NCBI GenBank assembly: GCA_963844405.1
Contig: CAWJNZ010000007.1
Location: 1,369,961-1,433,960, forward strand
Source: DASSUW01 sp963844405
GTDB lineage: Bacteria > Actinomycetota > Thermoleophilia > Solirubrobacterales > Solirubrobacteraceae
DNA length: 64,000 nt
Direction of reading: 5' to 3'
Positions 59,204-64,000 of the stretch are shown piece after piece (the stretch's first letter is position 1; each line of letters begins with the position of its first letter). The position numbers were made by a program, and so were the translations under genes. The notes below the pieces were generated by a model. It saw nothing but the letters and a program-made list of their open reading frames with translations. It had not been told where the DNA came from and did no database searches.

Positions 59204-59338
59204 GTGAAGCGCACCTACCAGCCCAAGAAGCGCAAGCGCGCCCGCACCCACGGGTTCCGCGCGCGCATGAGCACTCGCGCGGGCCGCCTCGTGCTCAAGC
59301 GCCGCCGTGACAAGGGCCGCAAGCGCCTGACCGTCTGA
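59204..59338 (+). CDS. rpmH: Ribosomal protein L34
   Basis: Predicted 44-residue basic protein: KRTYQPKKRKRARTHGFRAR, then MSTRAGRLVLKRRRDKGRKR and a short end. This is the universal bL34 sequence. GTG start with AAGGAG 8 nt upstream. First gene of the rpmH-rnpA-yidD-yidC-khpB run opposite dnaA. Confidence 0.97.
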   Translation: MKRTYQPKKRKRARTHGFRARMSTRAGRLVLKRRRDKGRKRLTV

Positions 59339-59342
59339 GCTC

Positions 59343-59708
59343 GTGGGCGGTGGGCGTAGCCCGAAGCGTCGCCGCCTTTCGCGGAGCGCCGAGTTCGAGC
59401 GCGTGTACCGCCAGGGCCGCTCGAAGGGCAACCGCTTCCTGGTGCTCTACAGCTTCCCGCGCGAGGAGGACGATGGGCCCCGTCTGGGGCTGTCGGTCGG
59501 CCGCCGCGTCGGCGGCGCCGTCGAGCGCACGCGCGTGAAGCGCGTGCTGCGCGAGGCGTTCTGGGAGGAGGCCGAGCGCCTGCCCGCCGGCGCCGACTAC
59601 GTCGTCGTCGCGCGCCCCGAGGCGCTCGGGCTCGCCGAGCGGGAGGGCGAGCCGGGCATCCGCGCCGCTCTGGCCGAGCTCGTCGACGCGGTGGGGGAGG
59701 CGGCGTGA
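59343..59708 (+). CDS. rnpA: RnpA, protein subunit of RNase P
   Basis: Predicted 121-residue basic protein that helps RNase P RNA mature tRNA 5' ends. RLSRSAEFERVYRQGRSKGN, LGLSVGRRVGGAVERTRVKR and VLREAFWE contain the conserved RNA-binding region. GTG start 5 bp after rpmH; the stop overlaps yidD. Confidence 0.95.
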   Translation: MGGGRSPKRRRLSRSAEFERVYRQGRSKGNRFLVLYSFPREEDDGPRLGLSVGRRVGGAVERTRVKRVLREAFWEEAERLPAGADYVVVARPEALGLAEREGEPGIRAALAELVDAVGEAA

Positions 59709-59941
59709 TCGCCCTGATCCGCGTGTACCAGCGCTTCGTCTCGCCGCTGCTGCCGCGGCGCTGCAAGTACCACCCGACGTGCTCCGCCTACGCGGTGCAG
59801 GCCATCGAGTCCTACGGCATACTGCGCGGCTCCGTCCTCGCGGGCTGGCGCCTGCTGCGGTGCAATCCCTTCAGCCACGGCGGCTATGACCCCGTGTCGG
59901 CGCAGACCCTGTTCCGGCCCTCTCACACCCAGCTCTCGTGA
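59705..59941 (+). CDS. yidD: YidD, membrane protein insertion efficiency factor
   Basis: Predicted 78-residue amphipathic protein: IRVYQRFVSPLLPRRCKYHP, TCSAYAVQAIESYGILRGS, WRLLRCNPFSHGGYDPV. The conserved cysteines and the RCNPF motif are diagnostic. GTG start overlapping rnpA; the stop overlaps yidC by 4 bp. Confidence 0.96.
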   Translation: MIALIRVYQRFVSPLLPRRCKYHPTCSAYAVQAIESYGILRGSVLAGWRLLRCNPFSHGGYDPVSAQTLFRPSHTQLS

Positions 59942-60822
59942 TCTTCATCGCGAACATCTTCCAGCCGCTGATCGACTTCTTCGAGCAGATCCTGCTCTGG
60001 TTCCACGATCTCGGCCTGAGCTGGGGCATGTCGATCATCGCCATGACCGTCGTCGTGCGCGCCGCCCTGCTGCCGCTCACCTTCAAGCAGTTCAAGTCGA
60101 TGCAGGCGCTGGCCTCCCACGCGCCTGAGATGAAGAAGCTCCAGGACCGCTACAAGCACGACAAGGAGCGGCTCAACCAGGAGATGATGAAGTTCTACCG
60201 GGAGAACAAGATCAACCCGTTCGCGTCCTGTCTCCCGCTCCTGGCGCAGCTCCCGGTCTTCCTGTCGCTCTTCTACATGCTGCAGGCCGATCTGCGGCAC
60301 GACATCTGCCCCGAGAAGCAGCCGCCTCCGCCCGCCGACGCGGTGCCGTGCGGCGCGGGCGGCGACGCGAGCTTCTGGTTCATCCCGGACCTGACCGACA
60401 AGGCCACGGGCGGCGTCCTCATCACGCTGATCATCCTCTACGTCGGCTCGCAGCTGCTGTCCACGCTGCTGATGTCGACGACGACGGACCGGACGCAGCG
60501 GATGATCTTCCTGGCGCTCCCGTTCGTCTTCGTCATCTTCATCATCAACTTCCCGGCGGGCCTGCTCGTCTACTGGATCACCACGAACCTGTGGACGATC
60601 GTGCAGCAGGCGATCATCCGGAAGCGCCTCGGGCCGATGCGGCCACCGGGACAGGAGGGCGGTATGGGGTTGGGTGAGCTCTTGAGAGGCGGCGGCGCCT
60701 CGACGGCGCCGGCCGCGGCAGCGGCGAGCGGGAGCGACGGCAACCCACCGAAGGGCCGCCCCAGCGGCCCGCCGCCGGCTCCACCGCGCCGCAAGAAGAA
60801 GCGCTCGGGACGGCGGCGATGA
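59938..60822 (+). CDS. yidC: YidC/Oxa1-type membrane insertase
   Basis: Predicted 294-residue insertase of the Gram-positive five-helix type without the large P1 domain. The hydrophilic-groove Arg is in AMTVVVRAALLPLTFKQFKS; INPFASCLPLLAQLPVFLSL and the C-terminal INFPAGLLVYWITTNLWTIV helices are conserved. A loop with two Cys between helices 2 and 3 and a Pro/Lys/Arg-rich tail (RRKKKRSGRRR) that may bind ribosomes. Start GTG overlapping yidD. Confidence 0.96.
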   Translation: MIFIANIFQPLIDFFEQILLWFHDLGLSWGMSIIAMTVVVRAALLPLTFKQFKSMQALASHAPEMKKLQDRYKHDKERLNQEMMKFYRENKINPFASCLPLLAQLPVFLSLFYMLQADLRHDICPEKQPPPPADAVPCGAGGDASFWFIPDLTDKATGGVLITLIILYVGSQLLSTLLMSTTTDRTQRMIFLALPFVFVIFIINFPAGLLVYWITTNLWTIVQQAIIRKRLGPMRPPGQEGGMGLGELLRGGGASTAPAAAAASGSDGNPPKGRPSGPPPAPPRRKKKRSGRRR

Positions 60823-61274
60823 GCGAGGCCTCCGACCGCGTCGAGGAGCTGCTCGGGAAGGTCTCCGATGCGCTCGGGCTCGACGCCGACGTGGCGGTCG
60901 AGGAGGACGGTGAGGGCATCCGGGCGACGCTCGAGGGCGACGACCTGGGGCTGTTCATCGGGCGCCACGGCACCACGATCGACGCCGTGCAGCACCTCGC
61001 CTTCAAGGTCGCCAACCGGGACGCCGGGCGGGATGCCGCGGTGCGCGTGACGGTGGACGCCGCCGGCTATCGCGAGCGGCGCGAGGAGATGCTGCACCGC
61101 CAGGCCGACCAGGCGGCCGCGCGCGCGGCGCGCTCCCGCCGGCCGGTGGCGCTGGACGCCATGAGCGCGACCGAGCGCAAGGTCGTGCACGAGTACCTCA
61201 AGGACCGCGACGACGTCGAGACGTACTCCGAGGGCACCGAGCCGAACCGGCACCTCGTCGTCGCCCCGCTCTAA
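60819..61274 (+). CDS. khpB: KhpB/Jag, KH-R3H RNA-binding protein
   Basis: Predicted 151-residue protein. A KH domain (about residues 38-85) has the GxxG-like loop in LGLFIGRHGTTIDAVQHLAF; a C-terminal R3H domain has MSATERKVVHEYLKDRDDV then TEPNRHLVV. The N-terminal Jag_N part is absent. KhpB with KhpA binds RNA and controls cell elongation in Gram-positives. Coupled to yidC by a 4-bp overlap. Confidence 0.93.
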   Translation: MSEASDRVEELLGKVSDALGLDADVAVEEDGEGIRATLEGDDLGLFIGRHGTTIDAVQHLAFKVANRDAGRDAAVRVTVDAAGYRERREEMLHRQADQAAARAARSRRPVALDAMSATERKVVHEYLKDRDDVETYSEGTEPNRHLVVAPL

Positions 61275-61307
61275 GCCCGGATCCAGGCGGTGCCGGGACG
61301 AGCTTCG

Positions 61308-61410
61308 GGCATTGACAGAGGCTCGGGTGCGGGCTGGTTTCGCATCGTGGAAGCCGGCGACGCTGTCGCGGGGCTGGGGTTGTTCAGTCGCGCCCGCCTC
61401 TCTCAATGCC
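61308..61410. repeat. 15-bp inverted repeat flanking 73 bp
   Basis: GGCATTGACAGAGGC (61308-61322) and GCCTCTCTCAATGCC (61396-61410) match as an inverted repeat at 14 of 15 positions. With a small bulge the match continues inward (CTCGGG / CCCG). The 103-bp unit could be a MITE-like remnant or a long hairpin after khpB. TTGACA at 61312 is part of the left arm. Confidence 0.6.
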
Positions 61411-61453
61411 AGAGGTTCGCCCCGCCGCCGCGATGGCCGGCGCTCCAGGCTAG

Positions 61454-61509
61454 GTTTCACGTTCTACACCCCGGTGAAACACGTTTCACGTGTTGCTACC
61501 CGGTGAAAC
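61454..61509. repeat. Two tandem 27-bp units of parS-like half-sites
   Basis: GTTTCAC-N13-GTGAAAC occurs twice, at 61454-61480 and 61483-61509, with period 29. The half-sites GTTTCAC and GTGAAAC are those of the ParB site parS (TGTTTCACGTGAAACA) but set 13 bp apart instead of abutting; the junction gives GTGAAAC-AC-GTTTCAC. The last base is 2 bp before the ATG of the LAGLIDADG-like gene. No canonical parS was found in the window. Confidence 0.75.
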
Positions 61510-61511
61510 AC

Positions 61512-61865
61512 ATGGATCCGCGTGACGAGGGCATCGTGGTCGGCCTCCTGGTCGGGGAGGGCCACTTCGGCGGCGACGGGCGCCAGCCCCAGGTCACCCT
61601 GCGGATGCACGTGCGCCACGAGGCTTTGATGCGCTGGCTGGTCGCGCGCTTCCCGCGCTCGAAGCTCTACGGCCCGTACCACCACGGCAACCGCCACTAC
61701 TTCCAGTGGATGGCCCGCGGGGAGGCGCTGGTGCTCGATCTGCTGCCCATCCTCGAGCGTCACGTCACGCCCTCGCTCGACGGCCACGCCTTCGAGCGGC
61801 TGACGGCGATGACCGACGACTACGCCGACGCGATCGCCAAGCTGCGCGCCCGCGCGGCGCTGTGA
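61512..61865 (+). CDS. Small LAGLIDADG-like protein
   Basis: Predicted 117-residue protein with one LAGLIDADG-type motif, IVVGLLVGEGHFGGD (Glu/Asp where the metal ligand lies), then PQVTLRMHVRHEALMRWLVA and YFQWMARG, which follow the single-motif homing-endonuclease fold. Such proteins would act as dimers. It lies between khpB and rsmG, sharing one base with the rsmG start, and is not inside an intron or intein. ATG 61512 is chosen because the upstream frame crosses the repeats. Confidence 0.7.
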   Translation: MDPRDEGIVVGLLVGEGHFGGDGRQPQVTLRMHVRHEALMRWLVARFPRSKLYGPYHHGNRHYFQWMARGEALVLDLLPILERHVTPSLDGHAFERLTAMTDDYADAIAKLRARAAL

Positions 61866-62555
61866 TGACCCGCCTGGAGGAGCTCGGCCGCCGCCACGGC
61901 GTCCCGCCGGCGGGGCTGCGGGCGCTGGAGGCGATCCTGGAGCTGCAGGCCTCGGATCCGGCGGCCTTTACGAAGGTGCGCGCGGTCGGACGAGGCGGTC
62001 GACCGGCACGTCGCCGACTCGCTGGTGGCGCTCGATCTGCCGGCCGTGCGGGAGGCGCGCCGGGTCGCCGACCTCGGCTCGGGCGCGGGCTGGCCCGGCC
62101 TGGCGCTGGCCGCGGCGCTGCCGGACGCGCGGGTGGCGCTGGTGGAGAGCGCGGTGCGGCACTGCCGCTACCTCGAGCGGGCGGTGGCGGCGGGGCGACT
62201 GGAGAACGCCGACGTGGTTCACGCGCGCGCGGAGGAGTGGGAGGCCGGATCGGTGGCCCACGACCTCGTCACCGCCCGGGCGCTCGCGGCGCTGCCGGTG
62301 CTGTGCGAGTACGCCGCGCCGCTGCTCGCCGACGGCGGGGTGCTGGTGGCGTGGAAGGGGGCTGTTCCTCAGGCCGAATCGGCGGCGGGCGCGGCGGCGG
62401 CCGCCGTGCTGGGGTTGGAGCCGGTCGAGGTGGTGCCGGTCGACCCGTATCCGGAGGCCGAGCGCCGCACCCTGCACGTGTTCCGCAAGATCGCGCCCAC
62501 GCCGGAGCGTTTCCCGCGCCGTGCGGGGATGGCGGTCAAGCGGCCGCTGGCGTAG
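61865..62555 (+). CDS. rsmG: RsmG, 16S rRNA m7G527 methyltransferase (one frameshift)
   Basis: MTRLEELGRRHGVPPAGLRA and LQASDPAAFTKVRA are in the first frame; after an extra G near 61982-61987 the SAM-binding motif VADLGSGAGWPGLALAAALP, then VVHARAEEWE and VTARALAALPVLCEYAAPLL follow in the next, ending GMAVKRPLA. Joined length ~229 residues is normal. Usually found before parAB, as here. Confidence 0.87.
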
Positions 62556-62655
62556 CTTCGAACTGCGCAAGTCCCCACGTTGCGGGCGGGGGCCTGCCGG
62601 ATGGGGAGAGATGCACCGCCGTCCGCCGGTCCGGTCGCTAGCGTCGTGGGCCGCC

Positions 62656-63414
62656 ATGGGGATCGTGTACGCCATCGCCAACCAGAAGGGCGGGGTGGGG
62701 AAGACCACCACCGCGGTCAACGTCGCCGCCTGCATCGCCGAAGCCGGCTATGAGACGCTGCTCGTCGACGTCGATCCGCAGGGCAACGCCACCACCGGCC
62801 TCGGGATCGCCCGCAACGGCCGGCCGGGGCTCTACGGCGTGCTCGGCGGCGAGCTGCCGGCGCTCGAGGCCGTGCAGCCGACCGCGATCGACCACCTGTC
62901 GCTGCTCGCCTCCACGCCGGACCTCGCCGGCGCCACCATGGAACTGCCCCGCCTGGCCGGCTCGGAGACCCGGCTGCGCGACGCGCTGGAGGGCGTGCGC
63001 GAGCGGTTCGCCTACACGCTGCTCGACTGCCCGCCGTCGCTCGGGCCGTTGACCGTCAACGCGCTCGTGGCTGCTGACCGGGTGATCGTGCCGGTCCAGA
63101 CCGAGTACTTCGCGCTCGAGGGCCTTGCCGGGCTGCTCGACACGCTGTCGCTCGTCCAGCGCGAGATGAATCCGCGACTGACCGTGGCGGGCATGCTGCT
63201 GACCATGCACGACGGCCGCACGAAGCTCGCCCAGGACGTCGAGCAGGAGGTGCGCCGGCACTTCCCGTCGCTGGTCTTCGACACGGTGATCCCGCGCAAC
63301 ATCCGGCTCGGCGAGGCGCCCAGCTTCGGCCGTCCGGTCATCCATCACGACCCGCACTGCGCCGGCTCGGAGGCCTACTTCGCGCTGGCCAAGGAGGTGG
63401 CCTCTCGTGGCTGA
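62656..63414 (+). CDS. parA: ParA, chromosome-partition ATPase
   Basis: Predicted 252-residue Soj/ParA. Deviant Walker A KGGVGKTTT (11-19), Walker A' LLVDVDPQGNATTGLG, Walker B YTLLDCPPSLGPLTVNAL. It drives separation of ParB-parS complexes. ATG 62656 is chosen over longer upstream starts; TAGCGT lies 11 nt before it and no Shine-Dalgarno is seen. The stop overlaps the parB GTG by 8 bp. Confidence 0.96.
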   Translation: MGIVYAIANQKGGVGKTTTAVNVAACIAEAGYETLLVDVDPQGNATTGLGIARNGRPGLYGVLGGELPALEAVQPTAIDHLSLLASTPDLAGATMELPRLAGSETRLRDALEGVRERFAYTLLDCPPSLGPLTVNALVAADRVIVPVQTEYFALEGLAGLLDTLSLVQREMNPRLTVAGMLLTMHDGRTKLAQDVEQEVRRHFPSLVFDTVIPRNIRLGEAPSFGRPVIHHDPHCAGSEAYFALAKEVASRG

Positions 63415-64000
63415 GCGAGGCATGGGCCGCGGGCTCTCGGCCCTGCTGGAGCCCACGCACGAGAACGGCGCGGCGCGCGAGAGCGAGCTGCGCGAGATCC
63501 CGGTCGAGCTGATCGCGCCGAACCCGCACCAGCCGCGACGCGACTTCGACGAGGCGAGCCTCGTCGCCCTGGCCGACTCGCTGCGCGAGCGCGGGGTGCT
63601 CCAGCCCGTGCTCCTGCGCCCCGTCGCGGGCGGCACCTACGAGCTGATCGCCGGCGAGCGCCGCTGGCGAGCCGCCCAGCTGGCGGGCTTCGAGACGGTT
63701 CCCGCGCTCGTGCGCGCGCACGACGACGCCGATTCGCTCGAGCTGGCGCTGATCGAGAACATGGCGCGCGAGGACCTCAACCCGGTCGAGGAGGCGCGCG
63801 CCTGCGCGCTGCTCGTCGACGAGCTCGGTCTCACGCGCGAGGACGTCGGCCGCCGCGTCGGCCGCTCGCGGGTGGCGGTCTCGAACCTCCTGCGGCTGCT
63901 CGACCTGCCCGACGAGGTGCTCGACCTGCTTGCCGCCGGCCACCTCACCGAGGGCCACGGCCGCGCGCTGCTCACCGCCCCCGACCACGACGCTGCCCAT
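63407..64000 (+). CDS. parB: ParB, chromosome-partition protein (partial, 3' end outside window)
   Basis: First ~198 residues of ParB/Spo0J. MGRGLSALL start signature; CTP-binding ParB/Srx domain with NPHQPRRDFDEASLVALADS, ELIAGERRWRAAQLAG and ALIENMAREDLNPVEEA; HTH with VGRRVGRSRVAVSNLLRL that reads parS. GTG 63407 follows AAGGAGG by 9 nt. The C-terminal dimer domain is cut by the window edge. Confidence 0.95.
   Translation, partial: MAERGMGRGLSALLEPTHENGAARESELREIPVELIAPNPHQPRRDFDEASLVALADSLRERGVLQPVLLRPVAGGTYELIAGERRWRAAQLAGFETVPALVRAHDDADSLELALIENMAREDLNPVEEARACALLVDELGLTREDVGRRVGRSRVAVSNLLRLLDLPDEVLDLLAAGHLTEGHGRALLTAPDHDAAH

Noticed and set aside
61454..61509. CRISPR array
   Set aside because: Only two units, each internally symmetric, with no constant repeat plus variable spacer pattern and no cas genes.
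61275..61511. 191-residue version of the LAGLIDADG-like protein starting at 61290
   Set aside because: The extra 74 residues are translated through the inverted repeats and have no domain similarity; ATG 61512 directly precedes the conserved motif.
1..64000. tRNA or rRNA genes
   Set aside because: None recognised anywhere in the window; all long spacers were read on both strands.

Overview
The window is a very GC-rich bacterial chromosome segment with tightly packed, often start/stop-overlapping genes and frequent GTG or TTG starts. It carries the actinobacterial fhaA-fhaB-pstP-rodA-pbpA-pknB cluster and the dnaA-dnaN-recF-dciA-gyrB-gyrA origin block. It also carries a complete flagellar hook/basal-body/export locus with no gene for P- or L-ring proteins. 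This combination (Gram-positive-type flagellum plus actinobacterial division and kinase cluster) best fits a motile, deep-branching actinobacterium such as the Thermoleophilia (Solirubrobacterales/Conexibacter/Patulibacter type). The taxon is inferred; no 16S gene is present.

Layout. 1-26.5 kb, mostly minus strand: flagellar genes. Reading with transcription they are fliK2-flhX, fliA, flaG-fliD, fliS-fliT-like, flgB-flgC-fliE-fliF-fliG-fliH-fliI, fliJ-slt-fliK-flgD-flgE, flbD-motA-motB-fliL-fliN, and fliO-fliP-fliQ-fliR-flhB-flhA-flhF (flhF runs off the left edge). Two pairs of unrelated genes interrupt the run: an RTX protein plus a lipoprotein (15.0-16.3 kb), and a phytase-like esterase plus a YihY-type membrane protein (6.3-8.2 kb). 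26.5-32 kb, plus strand: flgF, flgG, a rod-binding protein, flgN, flgK, flgL, fliW, csrA. 32-45.4 kb: cell-envelope signalling (three Ser/Thr kinases, PP2C phosphatase, two FHA proteins, RodA, PbpA, Ddl). 45.5-49.3 kb: DUF4446 protein, prephenate dehydratase, HNH nuclease, M48 peptidase. 49.6-64 kb: origin region with gyrA, gyrB, dciA, recF, dnaN, dnaA on the minus strand and rpmH, rnpA, yidD, yidC, khpB, a LAGLIDADG-like ORF, rsmG, parA, parB (partial) on the plus strand.

Regulation visible in the sequence. Seven sites of the form T(A/C)AA-N15-GCCGA, all with exactly 15 bp spacing, lie directly upstream of fliO, flbD, flgB, fliS, flaG, flgF and flgG. A slightly divergent one precedes fliA itself. 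They match the sigma-28 (FliA/WhiG) promoter class, so the sigma factor encoded here probably drives nearly the whole locus. At fliS, flaG, flgF and flgG the -10 element lies only 7-10 nt before the start codon, which predicts leaderless or nearly leaderless mRNAs. The same geometry is seen at several vegetative promoters.

Origin and partition. TGTGCA-type motifs flank dnaA and mark the likely oriC. Between khpB and the LAGLIDADG-like ORF there is a 15-bp inverted repeat and two tandem units built from parS-like half-sites (GTTTCAC-N13-GTGAAAC), 1.1 kb upstream of parAB. This is the most unusual structure in the window.

Sequence quality. Many single-base indels, mostly insertions, break essential genes (flgN, pknB, ddl, pbpA, rodA, pheA, gyrA, dnaA, rsmG), with a dense patch at 34.1-39.1 kb. 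They look like assembly errors rather than biology. These genes are annotated by joining frames.
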